In this document: piece after piece, positions 42,243 to 50,352 of the stretch
Position numbering within the stretch: the stretch's first letter is position 1
Layout: each line of letters begins with the position of its first letter
NCBI RefSeq assembly: GCF_000619825.1
Contig: NZ_JHUW01000010.1
Location: 208,196-272,195, forward strand
Length of the DNA: 64,000 nt
Direction: 5' to 3'
Origin: Prevotella sp. MA2016
Lineage (GTDB): Bacteria > Bacteroidota > Bacteroidia > Bacteroidales > Bacteroidaceae
Position numbers and translations under genes: made by a program
Notes under the pieces: generated by a model
Seen by the model: the letters and a program-made list of their open reading frames with translations, nothing else
Databases searched by the model: none
Told to the model about the DNA's origin: nothing

Positions 42243-43345
42243 ACCAGCATCAGATCGCTCATAATCAGGTCGCTCACAAACAGTCCGTCTTTTGTGAGCG
42301 AAAGTTGCTGCTGGTTCAATTTCAGCAAACCAGCCTCCAGGTGTCGCTGGGCATTGCGCAGGCAGTATTGTTGCTGCTTGGGCGTTAGCTTTGTCAGGTC
42401 AAGTCCCTCACAAGTACGCAAGGCCACCGTTACTGCATCGTTGTAGCGTGTATCTTCATCAAGTGTTTCTGCGTCGAAGATGCGTTTGCCTTGTTCTATG
42501 CCAGCAATATAGTCGTGGATGTTATCAATGTTCCAACTGCGGGTTTGGATGTCGTAAGAGTGTGCGGCGGCACCGATGCCGATATACGGAATACCTTTCC
42601 AGTAACTGCTGTTGTGGCGTGAGCGATAGCCAGGGCGGGCAAAGTTCGAAATCTCATAGTGCTCGTAGCCAGCTGCCTTCAAACGGTCGATCAGCGTATA
42701 ATACATCTGTCGCTCCAGTTCTTCGTCAATCTCAGTCACCTTGCCAAGTTCTAATAGGCGATAGAGTGGGGTGCCCTCTTCATACATCAGACAATAGGTT
42801 GATATATGTTCCACATTCAACTCAAGCGCCTTGTCTATATCGCTCTGCCATTCTGCGAGTGTCTGATTGGGAAAACCATACATCAAGTCGATACTGATAT
42901 TCTTGAATCCAGCTTGTCGCAATGTCTTAACGGCTTGGTGCACCTGTGAGGATGAGTGGCGCCGGCGCAAAAATCGCAATCGTTCATCGTCGAAGGTCTG
43001 TGCCCCCATGCTGATGCGGTTCACGGGCAGTTGCTGCAAGGCTGCAGCCAATTCCTCTGTCACATCGTCGGGGTTCATTTCCATTGTTATCTCAGCCTCT
43101 TTTTCCACCTTATTATATATATAGGCAGTATCAAAAATCTTTTTTAGCTGTTCAATGGATAGTTGGCTTGGGGTGCCTCCGCCCAAATAGATTGTACTGA
43201 TAGGATTGGCCGAAAATCTCATTGCCATCTCTTTGCATACAGCCTCTACATACCTATCGCGAAGCTCCAATCCTGTGGTAGAATAGAAGCCGCAATACAC
43301 GCATCTGCTGCTACAAAAAGGTATATGTACGTATAATCCTGTCAT
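42239..43345 (-). CDS. hemW: Radical SAM heme chaperone HemW
   Basis: 368 residues. VHIPFCSSRCVYCGFYS holds the CxxxCxxC cluster site plus the fourth HemW Cys context; YLGGGTPS and the C-terminal HemW domain follow. HemW binds and delivers heme and was formerly annotated as coproporphyrinogen III oxidase. It lacks the features of true HemN, being shorter at the N-terminus. A -7 box precedes the ATG by 19 nt. Confidence 0.88.
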   Translation of the reverse strand: MTGLYVHIPFCSSRCVYCGFYSTTGLELRDRYVEAVCKEMAMRFSANPISTIYLGGGTPSQLSIEQLKKIFDTAYIYNKVEKEAEITMEMNPDDVTEELAAALQQLPVNRISMGAQTFDDERLRFLRRRHSSSQVHQAVKTLRQAGFKNISIDLMYGFPNQTLAEWQSDIDKALELNVEHISTYCLMYEEGTPLYRLLELGKVTEIDEELERQMYYTLIDRLKAAGYEHYEISNFARPGYRSRHNSSYWKGIPYIGIGAAAHSYDIQTRSWNIDNIHDYIAGIEQGKRIFDAETLDEDTRYNDAVTVALRTCEGLDLTKLTPKQQQYCLRNAQRHLEAGLLKLNQQQLSLTKDGLFVSDLIMSDLMLV

Positions 43346-43364
43346 TTTCTCTGTAATTTGGGCA

Positions 43365-43372
43365 CAAAATTA
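43365..43372 (-). promoter_or_regulatory. -7 box of hemW
   Basis: Minus strand TAATTTTG, about 20 nt before the hemW ATG. Confidence 0.45.
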
Positions 43373-43471
43373 CTAATTTAGTTTAATATTTGAAAGAATC
43401 TTTTGGTGTTTTCTCGAAAAATACCTAATTTAGTGGCCGATAAATAAGTATTCACCTAAAACTGAAACGAT

Positions 43472-45631
43472 ATGAAAGTATATCAAACTAACGAAATCAA
43501 AAACATTGCACTCATTGGCAGTGCGGGTAGCGGCAAGACAACCCTTGCCGAGAGTATGGTTTACGAAGCCGGCATCATTAAGCGCCGCGGTTCTGTAGAG
43601 AGTAAGAACACCATGAGCGACTACTTCCCAGTTGAGCAGGAATATGGTTATTCTGTATTCTCTACTGTTTTTCATGTTGAGTGGAATAACAAGAAGCTGA
43701 ACATCATCGACTGCCCGGGATCTGATGACTTTGTTGGTGGTTCTATCACCGCTATGAATGTTACCGATCAGGCTGTCATTCTTATCAATGGCCAGTATGG
43801 TCCTGAGGTAGGAACAATGAATGCTTTCCGAAATACCGAGAAACTGAAGAAACCAGTTATCTTCCTTGTCAACCAGCTGGATCGCGAAAACTGCGACTTT
43901 GATCAGATCCTGAACCAGCTCAAGGAAATCTATGGTCCTAACTGTGTTCCTGTTCAGTATCCTATAGCAACCGGTCCTGGCTTCAATGCCGTTATCGATG
44001 TGCTGCTCATGAAGAAGTACTCATGGAAACCTGAGGGTGGTGCTCCTATCATTGAGGATATTCCTGCCGACCAGTTGGAGAAGGCTAAGGAAATGAAAGC
44101 CAAGCTCGTGGAGGCTGCTGCTGCCGGCGATGATACGCTGATGGAGAAGTTCTTCGAGAGCGAGGACTTGAGCGAGGACGAGATGCGTGAGGGTATCCGT
44201 AAGGGTATGGTTACACGTAGCATCTTCCCTGTATTCTGTGTTTGTGCAGGTAAGGACATGGGCGTTCGCCGTTTGATGGAGTTCCTGGGCAACGTGGTTC
44301 CTTTCGTAAGTGATATGCCTGTCGTTCAGAATGCCGCAGGTCAGGATGTTCCTGCCGACGTGAATGGTCCTGCATCACTCTATTTCTTCAAGACCGGTGT
44401 TGAGCCTCATATTGGTGAGGTGTCTTACTTCAAGGTGATGAGTGGTAGTGTGAAGAGTGGCGACGATTTTACCAATGCTGATCGTGGTTCTAAGGAGCGC
44501 ATCGGTACCTTGTATGCTTGTGCTGGTGCCAACCGTATTCAGGTAGATCAGCTCATCGCTGGTGATATCGGTTGCACTGTTAAGCTGAAGGATGTGAAGA
44601 CCGGTAATACCCTGAATGGTAAGGATGTAGAGCACAAGTTCAACTTCATCAAATATCCAAACTCTAAGTTCTCTCGTGCCATCAAGGCCGTTAACGAGAG
44701 TGAGACTGAGAAGATGATGACCGCCCTGCAGAAGATGCGCCAGGAGGATCCTACATGGGTAGTTGAGCAGTCAAAGGAGTTGCGCCAGATTATTGTTCAT
44801 GGTCAGGGTGAGTTCCATCTGCGTACCTTGAAGTGGCGTATGGAGAATAATGAGAAGATTCAGATTGAGTATATAGAGCCAAAGATTCCTTATCGTGAGA
44901 CCATCACGAAGATGGCCCGTGCCGACTACCGTCATAAGAAGCAGTCGGGTGGTGCCGGACAGTTTGGTGAGGTTCATCTGATTGTAGAGCCTTATACCGA
45001 GGGCATGCCCGATCCTACCAGCTTCAAGATCAATGGTCAGGAGTTCAAGATGAACATCAAGGGTAAGGAAGAGATCAATCTCGACTGGGGTGGCAAACTG
45101 GTATTCATCAATTCAGTTGTTGGTGGTGCTATCGATATGCGTTTTATGCCAGCCATTCTGAAGGGTGTCATGGAGCGTATGGAGCAGGGACCTCTCACAG
45201 GTTCTTATGCCCGCGACGTTCGTGTCATTGTTTACGATGGTAAGATGCACCCCGTTGACTCTAACGAGTTGTCGTTCATGCTGGCTGCACGCAATGCCTT
45301 CTCTGCTGCCTTTAAGGAGGCTGGTCCAAAGGTGCTTGAGCCAATCTACGACCTCGAGGTACTCGTGCCCGGCGACTATATGGGTGATGTGATGAGCGAC
45401 CTGCAGGGACGCCGCGCCATCATCATGGGTATGGACTCTGAGGCTGGCTATCAGAAGCTCAGCGCTAAGATTCCTCTCAAGGAGCTGTCTAGCTATTCTA
45501 TCGCTCTGAGCTCTATCACTGGTGGACGTGCTTCGTTCACAACCAGTTTCTCAAGCTACGAACTCGTGCCAAACGATATCCAGCAGGCACTCATCAAGCA
45601 GCATGAGGAAGAAACGAAAGACGAAGATTAA
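43472..45631 (+). CDS. fusA2: Elongation factor G2 (EF-G-like)
   Basis: 719 residues with all five EF-G domains. The P-loop GSAGSGKT (16-23) is present, but switch II reads DCPGSDDF (80-87): the catalytic His of the usual DTPGHVDF is Ser84. Switch I has EYGYSV instead of ERGITI, and the G4 motif is NQLD instead of NKMD. In Bacteroides thetaiotaomicron EF-G2 supports translocation without GTP hydrolysis and is important under carbon starvation; the substitutions here fit that type. It is a stand-alone gene ended by a strong hairpin. Upstream, only weak promoter matches are seen, consistent with activator control. Confidence 0.9.
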   Translation: MKVYQTNEIKNIALIGSAGSGKTTLAESMVYEAGIIKRRGSVESKNTMSDYFPVEQEYGYSVFSTVFHVEWNNKKLNIIDCPGSDDFVGGSITAMNVTDQAVILINGQYGPEVGTMNAFRNTEKLKKPVIFLVNQLDRENCDFDQILNQLKEIYGPNCVPVQYPIATGPGFNAVIDVLLMKKYSWKPEGGAPIIEDIPADQLEKAKEMKAKLVEAAAAGDDTLMEKFFESEDLSEDEMREGIRKGMVTRSIFPVFCVCAGKDMGVRRLMEFLGNVVPFVSDMPVVQNAAGQDVPADVNGPASLYFFKTGVEPHIGEVSYFKVMSGSVKSGDDFTNADRGSKERIGTLYACAGANRIQVDQLIAGDIGCTVKLKDVKTGNTLNGKDVEHKFNFIKYPNSKFSRAIKAVNESETEKMMTALQKMRQEDPTWVVEQSKELRQIIVHGQGEFHLRTLKWRMENNEKIQIEYIEPKIPYRETITKMARADYRHKKQSGGAGQFGEVHLIVEPYTEGMPDPTSFKINGQEFKMNIKGKEEINLDWGGKLVFINSVVGGAIDMRFMPAILKGVMERMEQGPLTGSYARDVRVIVYDGKMHPVDSNELSFMLAARNAFSAAFKEAGPKVLEPIYDLEVLVPGDYMGDVMSDLQGRRAIIMGMDSEAGYQKLSAKIPLKELSSYSIALSSITGGRASFTTSFSSYELVPNDIQQALIKQHEEETKDED

Positions 45632-45655
45632 TATTTTCTATCCATATTGTAGCTC

Positions 45656-45694
45656 GAATCCCCACTATTTGTTTAGTGGGGATTCTTTCTTTTT
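45656..45694 (+). terminator. Terminator of fusA2
   Basis: Perfect 11-bp stem GAATCCCCACT / AGTGGGGATTC (45656-45685) with an eight-base loop, then T-rich tract. Confidence 0.9.
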
Positions 45695-45792
45695 AATTAA
45701 AATATAGTAACTAAAAATCCGAAAACTTGTTAAAATAGTAAAAGTAACTGCAAATTATTAACATTTTTGACCTTGCGTTTTAAGAAATCGAC

Positions 45793-45800
45793 TATCTTTG
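45793..45800 (+). promoter_or_regulatory. -7 box of rprX
   Basis: TATCTTTG, ending eight bases before the ATG at 45809, so the message should be nearly leaderless. A TTTG lies at 45766-45769 (23 bp spacing). This rules out an upstream ATG at 45767 as the start. Confidence 0.6.
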
Positions 45801-45808
45801 CAATCGAT

Positions 45809-47371
45809 ATGAAGAAAAGTACGATTTGGATTATAGCAATAGTCATGGGCCTCTCTTTCGTAGGGCTTCTGTACCTTCAGATCTCGTACATCGAAGAGAT
45901 GGCGAAAATGAAGAAGGAGCAGTTCGACGAGTCGGTTAAGCGCAGTCTCTATCAGGCTTCGCGCAACCTGGAGATGAACGAGACCTTGCGTTATCTGGAA
46001 AAAGACGTTAAGGAAACTGAGCGAAAAGCATATAAGCAGGATTCTGTGATGGTTGATGGTCTCGACGGTACCGTTAAGCATTCTCATCAGTTTGCTGTGG
46101 CAGCCGATGATGGCACGGTTTATAGCAGTTTCGAACTCAAGACCTTTGCCATTCGTCCTGCTAACGTGCCCAAGGCCATGATTCTGCGTACCGATAAGAA
46201 TAGTATCTCTGAGGCCTCTAAGTCGCTGCAGGAGATTGTTCGCAATCGCTATATCTACCAGAAGGCCCTGCTTGATGAGGTTGTATATCGCATCCTCTAT
46301 ACAGCTAGCGATAAGCCCCTTAAGGAGCGCATCAACTTTAAGATGCTCGATCAGGACATTCGTACCGAATTGCTGAATAACGGTATCAATATTCCTTATC
46401 ACTTCCGTGTAGAGACCTCCGATGGTCGCGAGGTGTATCGCTGTCCGGAATACGCTGCCGATGGTGAGGAAAATGTCTATCTGCAGACATTGTTCAGTCA
46501 CGATCCGTCGTCAAAGATGGGCGTTGTAAAAATCCACTTCCCCGACATGGGCTCTTACATCTTCTCAAGTGTGCGCTTCATGATTCCGGCGGTTATTTTT
46601 ACTTTCGTGCTGCTGCTCACCTTTCTGTTCACCATCGTGGTGATCTTCAGGCAGAAGCGTCTCACCGAGATCAAGAATGACTTTATCAACAATATGACCC
46701 ACGAACTGAAGACGCCTATCGCTTCTATCTCTCTGGCGGCCCAGATGATGAACGATGATAGCGTTACCAAGTCAGAACAGATGACCAAGCATCTCAGTGG
46801 TGTTATCAACGATGAGTCAAAGCGCTTGCGCTTCCTTGTAGAGAAGGTGCTTCAGATGTCAATGTTCGATAAGAAGAGCATCATCTTCAAGAAGAAGGAG
46901 CTCGACCTCAATGAGATGATTGAAAACATTGCTCAGTCGTTCTCGCTGCGTGTAGAGCATACCGGTGGTAAGATCTATACTGATATTGAGGCCATCGACT
47001 CGGGCATCTATGTCGATGAGGTTCACTTCACAAACGCCATCACCAATCTGATGGATAACGCTGTGAAATATCGCAAGCCCGATGAGCCTATCGATATCTA
47101 CATCAAGACCTGGAACGAGCGCGACCGTCTCTGCTTCTCAATCCGCGATACCGGTCAGGGCATCAAGAAAGAGAATGTCAAGAAGATCTTTGAGAAGTTC
47201 TACCGTGTTCATACCGGTAATGTGCATGACGTGAAAGGCTTCGGTCTCGGACTGGCCTACGTCAAGAAGATTATCACCCTTCATGAAGGCGAGATTAAGT
47301 GCGAGAGCGAATTGGGCAAGGGTACCACTTTCAACATCTCGCTGCCCATATTGAAGGAAGATGAAAATTAG
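45809..47371 (+). CDS. rprX: Sensor histidine kinase, RprX type
   Basis: 520 residues from ATG at 45809. TM1 (about 5-25), an extracytoplasmic sensor of about 225 residues, TM2 (about 253-278), then HisKA with phospho-acceptor His298 in NNMTHELKTPIASI and a HATPase domain with NLMDNAVKYRKPD and GFGLGLAYVKKI. The sequence and its partner match the RprX/RprY system known from Bacteroides fragilis and Porphyromonas, linked to tetracycline response, redox and envelope stress. rprY follows after 45 nt. Confidence 0.85.
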   Translation: MKKSTIWIIAIVMGLSFVGLLYLQISYIEEMAKMKKEQFDESVKRSLYQASRNLEMNETLRYLEKDVKETERKAYKQDSVMVDGLDGTVKHSHQFAVAADDGTVYSSFELKTFAIRPANVPKAMILRTDKNSISEASKSLQEIVRNRYIYQKALLDEVVYRILYTASDKPLKERINFKMLDQDIRTELLNNGINIPYHFRVETSDGREVYRCPEYAADGEENVYLQTLFSHDPSSKMGVVKIHFPDMGSYIFSSVRFMIPAVIFTFVLLLTFLFTIVVIFRQKRLTEIKNDFINNMTHELKTPIASISLAAQMMNDDSVTKSEQMTKHLSGVINDESKRLRFLVEKVLQMSMFDKKSIIFKKKELDLNEMIENIAQSFSLRVEHTGGKIYTDIEAIDSGIYVDEVHFTNAITNLMDNAVKYRKPDEPIDIYIKTWNERDRLCFSIRDTGQGIKKENVKKIFEKFYRVHTGNVHDVKGFGLGLAYVKKIITLHEGEIKCESELGKGTTFNISLPILKEDEN

Positions 47372-47416
47372 TGTGAAATTCAAATATAGTATTAATTCAA
47401 TAACATTTAAAACAAA

Positions 47417-48127
47417 ATGATGATGGACGACAAATTGAAAATTTTGCTTTGCGAGGACGATGAGAACCTCGGAATGCTGCTCCGTGAGTATTTGCAGGCC
47501 AAAGGCTTTGTTGCAGAACTCTGTGCTGATGGTGAGGCAGGCTTCAAGGCTTTCCTTAAGACAAAATTCGACATCTGTGTGCTCGACGTGATGATGCCTA
47601 AGAAAGACGGCTTCACACTGGCTCAGGAGATTCGTTCTGCCAACACCGATGTGCCCATTATCTTCCTGACAGCCAAGACCTTGAAGGAGGATATCCTCGA
47701 AGGTTTCAAGCTGGGTGCTGACGATTACATCACCAAGCCTTTCTCTATGGAGGAGCTTGTATTCCGTATTGAGGCCATTCTGCGCCGTACCAAGGGTAAG
47801 AAGAGCCGCGAGAGTACTGTATATCGTCTTGGACAGTTCACATTCGACACCCAGAAGCAACTGCTGCAGATTGGTGAGAAGCAGACTAAGCTCACCACCA
47901 AGGAGAACGAGTTGCTGGCCCTGCTTTGCAGTCACTCAAATGAGATTCTGCAGCGCGACTTTGCTCTGAAGACTATCTGGATTGATGATAACTATTTCAA
48001 TGCACGCTCTATGGATGTTTATATCACCAAGCTGCGCAAGCATCTGAAAGACGATCCTCAGATTGAGATTATCAATATTCATGGTAAGGGCTATAAGCTC
48101 ATCACCCCTGAGGTAGAAGACGAGTAA
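47417..48127 (+). CDS. rprY: OmpR-family response regulator, RprY type
   Basis: 236 residues. Receiver domain with acidic LLCEDDENLG, phospho-acceptor Asp57 in CVLDVMMPKKDGF and Lys in ITKPFS; winged-helix DNA-binding domain ending HGKGYKLITPE. Very close in pattern to RprY. There are three candidate ATG starts in a row (47417, 47420 and nearby). The neighbouring kinase RprX should phosphorylate it. Confidence 0.88.
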   Translation: MMMDDKLKILLCEDDENLGMLLREYLQAKGFVAELCADGEAGFKAFLKTKFDICVLDVMMPKKDGFTLAQEIRSANTDVPIIFLTAKTLKEDILEGFKLGADDYITKPFSMEELVFRIEAILRRTKGKKSRESTVYRLGQFTFDTQKQLLQIGEKQTKLTTKENELLALLCSHSNEILQRDFALKTIWIDDNYFNARSMDVYITKLRKHLKDDPQIEIINIHGKGYKLITPEVEDE

Positions 48128-48136
48128 TCGCGTAAA

Positions 48137-48322
48137 GTGAAGAAAGAATTGATAAGAGCATATTTAGGAGTAGCACTGGTTCTGGCCGGTGCTCTCCTTT
48201 TGATTGTCAGCTATTTAGTAGGACTAACCAACTATAATATAGTGCTGCTTACTGGTCTGATAATCATAATTTTAGGTGCTGTTTTGCACGTTAGGCAACA
48301 GAAAAAGATTGATAAATATTAA
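48137..48322 (+). CDS. Small two-TM membrane protein downstream of rprY
   Basis: 61 residues with a GTG start at 48137. Two membrane helices (about 7-28 and 34-51) are joined by the short loop TNYN; the end is basic (RQQKKIDKY). The nine-base gap to rprY suggests co-transcription with the two-component system. I do not recognise the family; it could be a small accessory of RprX. Confidence 0.65.
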   Translation: MKKELIRAYLGVALVLAGALLLIVSYLVGLTNYNIVLLTGLIIIILGAVLHVRQQKKIDKY

Positions 48323-48335
48323 AAAAGATTAAATA

Positions 48336-48362
48336 ATTGCCAACTGTCAATTGTCAATTATC
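48336..48362 (+). repeat. Heptamer repeat upstream of rpsF
   Basis: Units ATTGCCA, ACTGTCA, ATTGTCA and ATTATCA in perfect 7-bp phase (about 48335-48362). Confidence 0.6.
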
Positions 48363-48381
48363 ATTTCTCGATTAATATTTG

Positions 48382-48389
48382 TACCTTTG
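48382..48389 (+). promoter_or_regulatory. -7 box of rpsF-rpsR-rplI
   Basis: TACCTTTG followed by CACCCGCTTTT, very like the rRNA promoter at 63500-63507 in this window. No clear -33 TTTG. Confidence 0.55.
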
Positions 48390-48435
48390 CACCCGCTTTT
48401 AAGCATTAACATTATTAATTTTTATATTAAGTAGT

Positions 48436-48780
48436 ATGAATCAATACGAAACCGTTTTCATTTTAACTCCCGTTTTGTCTGATGAACAGATGAAGGAAAC
48501 GGCCGCAAAATTCAAGAAGGTCCTGACCGACAAGGGTGCAGAGATCATCAACGAAGAGGCCTGGGGATTGAAGAAGATGGCTTATGCTATTCAGAAGAAG
48601 TCTACAGGTTTCTACTGCCTGGTAGAGTTCAAGGCTGAGCCAGAAGTGATTAAGACATTGGAGACTGCTTTCCGTCGTGACGAGAAGGTAATTCGTTTCC
48701 AGACAGTTAAACTTGACAAGCATGCTGTTGAGTACGCCGAGAAGCGTCGTGCAAAGCTTGGTAAAAAAGAGGAGGCTTAA
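48436..48780 (+). CDS. rpsF: Ribosomal protein bS6
   Basis: 114 residues. [17 protein letters not shown] and the [20 protein letters not shown] core identify bS6 of the 30S subunit, which pairs with bS18 encoded next. ATG at 48436, about 40 nt after the predicted transcription start. Confidence 0.97.
   Translation: MNQYETVFILTPVLSDEQMKETAAKFKKVLTDKGAEIINEEAWGLKKMAYAIQKKSTGFYCLVEFKAEPEVIKTLETAFRRDEKVIRFQTVKLDKHAVEYAEKRRAKLGKKEEA
48769..48775 (+). promoter_or_regulatory. Strong Shine-Dalgarno of rpsR
   Basis: GAGGAGG eight bases before the rpsR ATG, inside the end of rpsF. Strong SD sites are uncommon in Bacteroidota. Confidence 0.6.
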
Positions 48781-48783
48781 ACT

Positions 48784-49050
48784 ATGGCAGAACAGAGTGA
48801 AATCCGTTATTTGACTGCTCCTTCTATCGACACAAAGAAGAAGAAGTATTGCCGTTTCAAGAAGAGCGGTATCAAGTACATCGACTACAAGGATCCCGAG
48901 TTCCTCAAGAAGTTCCTTAACGAGCAGGGTAAGATTCTTCCTCGCCGTATTACTGGAACATCTCTGAAGTATCAGCGTCGTGTGGCTCAGGCCGTTAAGC
49001 GTGCCCGCCAGATCGCACTGCTGCCTTACGTAACCGATTTGATGAAGTAA
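48784..49050 (+). CDS. rpsR: Ribosomal protein bS18
   Basis: 88 residues. [22 protein letters not shown] and [19 protein letters not shown] are diagnostic of bS18, which binds bS6 on the 30S platform. Three nt after rpsF. Confidence 0.97.
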   Translation: MAEQSEIRYLTAPSIDTKKKKYCRFKKSGIKYIDYKDPEFLKKFLNEQGKILPRRITGTSLKYQRRVAQAVKRARQIALLPYVTDLMK

Positions 49051-49053
49051 TTA

Positions 49054-49063
49054 AAGAGGAGGA
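49054..49063 (+). promoter_or_regulatory. Strong Shine-Dalgarno of rplI
   Basis: AGAGGAGGAC about ten bases before the rplI ATG at 49073; the second such site in this operon. Confidence 0.6.
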
Positions 49064-49072
49064 CGCAAGATT

Positions 49073-49663
49073 ATGGAAATTATACTGAAAGAAGATATCA
49101 TCGGTCTTGGTTTCAAGAACGATATCGTGAATGTTAAGTCAGGCTATGGCCGTAACTACCTCATCCCTCAGGGTAAGGGTGTTATCGCTAGTCCTTCAGC
49201 TAAGAAGATTCTCGCTGAGAACCTGAAGCAGCAGGCTCACAAGCTGGCTGCCCTGAAGGCCGCTGCTGAGGAGAAGGCTGCCCAGCTCAATGGTGTTGCT
49301 CTCGAGATTGCTGCTAAAGTTAGCGCTACTGGTCAGCTCTATGGTTCAGTAGGTGCTGCTCAGGTAGCTGAGGAGCTCGCTAAGCTCGGTAAGGAGGTTG
49401 ATCGTAAGATCATCACTATGAAGGATGCCAAGAAGATTGGTGACTATGTAGCTCTTGTTCACTTCCACAAGGAGGTAATCGTTGAGCTCCCTGTAAAGGT
49501 AGTTGCTGAGAATGCTGCCGAGTTGAAGGCTGCTGCTGACGCAGAGGCTGCTATCAAGGCTGCTGCTGATGCTAAGAAGGCTGCTGCCAACGAGGCTGAG
49601 GCTGCAGAGGCTGCTGACGAGGCTGAGGCTCTCGAGGCTATCGATGCTCCAGCTGAGGCATAA
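49073..49663 (+). CDS. rplI: Ribosomal protein bL9 with long Ala/Glu-rich tail
   Basis: 196 residues; bL9 is usually near 148. Residues 1-147 are normal: MEIILKEDIIGLGFKND and the SGYGRNYLIPQGKG motif, the connecting helix, and the C-terminal rRNA-binding domain ending HFHKEVIVELPVKVV. Residues about 150-196 are almost only Ala, Glu, Asp and Lys (helical, low complexity). The tail is a phylum-type extension whose length varies; function unknown. Confidence 0.95.
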   Translation: MEIILKEDIIGLGFKNDIVNVKSGYGRNYLIPQGKGVIASPSAKKILAENLKQQAHKLAALKAAAEEKAAQLNGVALEIAAKVSATGQLYGSVGAAQVAEELAKLGKEVDRKIITMKDAKKIGDYVALVHFHKEVIVELPVKVVAENAAELKAAADAEAAIKAAADAKKAAANEAEAAEAADEAEALEAIDAPAEA

Positions 49664-49730
49664 CTCAAAAAGATTAATCATAACAATTAATAACATGCTG
49701 TAAGGCATCATTATTTATTATGACACAGTG

Positions 49731-49758
49731 TCCCGAGGATTCGTTCCTCGGGATTTTT
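49731..49758 (+). terminator. Terminator of rpsF-rpsR-rplI
   Basis: Perfect stem TCCCGAGGA / TCCTCGGGA type (49731-49753) followed by TTTTTG. Confidence 0.88.
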
Positions 49759-49769
49759 GTTTGTCACCG

Positions 49770-49852
49770 GTAGGGTGATGGGGTGTAGGGTGATGGGTGT
49801 AGGGTGATGGGTGTAGGGTGATAGGTGATGGGTGTAGGGTGATGGATGATGG
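49770..49852 (+). repeat. G-rich minisatellite (GGGTGTAGGGTGAT), potential G-quadruplex
   Basis: About five to six copies of a 14-bp unit with G3-G4 runs spaced by four bases (GGG TGAT GGGG TGTA GGG TGAT ...). It lies between two terminators in an intergenic space with no gene. Confidence 0.88.
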
Positions 49853-49862
49853 TATAAAAATA

Positions 49863-49894
49863 AAGCCCGCAGGACTGAGTCCTACGGGCCTTTT
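49863..49894 (-). terminator. Bidirectional terminator of the small lipoprotein gene
   Basis: Stem GCCCG-C-AGGAC / GTCCT-A-CGGGC (49865-49889) with T-rich tracts on both strands; follows the 56-residue lipoprotein gene on the minus strand. Confidence 0.75.
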
Positions 49895-49913
49895 CTCTCA
49901 ATTGTTCGTTCAA

Positions 49914-50084
49914 TTACTGAGCAACTGAATCAGCAGCAACTGTGTCAGCAACGAGGCTGTCAGCTACGGTGTCAACTACCTCAGCGATAGAGTCAGTGTC
50001 CTGTACAGGAGCCTGAGCCTTGTTACCACATGATGCGAAAGAGATAGCAGCAACTGCTACGAACATAAATACCAATTTTTTCAT
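49914..50084 (-). CDS. 56-residue acidic lipoprotein
   Basis: ATG at 50084, stop at 49914-49916, 56 residues. MKKLVFMFVAVAAISFASCGN is a clear lipoprotein signal with Cys19 as lipidation site. The mature part is only about 37 residues, rich in Asp, Val, Ala and Ser, in repeats like DSIAEVVDTVADSLVADTV and with no aromatic residue after the signal, so it is probably unfolded. A -7 box (50138-50145) and a terminator frame the gene, which supports a real transcript. Function unknown. It is easily missed by length cut-offs. Confidence 0.82.
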   Translation of the reverse strand: MKKLVFMFVAVAAISFASCGNKAQAPVQDTDSIAEVVDTVADSLVADTVAADSVAQ

Positions 50085-50137
50085 TTTTCTAATGCTTTTT
50101 AAATCTGTAAAACAATCATTTGTTTATTAAAACGATG

Positions 50138-50145
50138 CAAAGGTA
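50138..50145 (-). promoter_or_regulatory. -7 box of the small lipoprotein gene
   Basis: Minus strand TACCTTTG, 53 bases before the ATG at 50084. Confidence 0.5.
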
Positions 50146-50314
50146 AGCATTATTTTAATACAACGTATCATTTTTTTCGATTTTTTTTAGGGTGTTTTTG
50201 TAACTTTTTCGCAATACGTTGTAAATCAGCGACTTACGAAATGTTAAATTTAGTGTATTTTATGAACAAAACTCAAAAGTCGTCCAAAATGAATGTTTTT
50301 TGCAAAAAATGTCG

Positions 50315-50322
50315 TACCTTTG
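50315..50322 (+). promoter_or_regulatory. -7 box of mtaB
   Basis: TACCTTTG, 30 bases before the ATG at 50353; it makes an upstream start at 50293 unlikely. Confidence 0.55.
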
Positions 50323-50352
50323 TGCCCGCAAACAATACACCTATTTATATAT

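Noticed and set aside
45767..45808. Upstream start for rprX
   Set aside because: It would lie before the -7 box TATCTTTG at 45793-45800, and the added residues do not fit a signal anchor.
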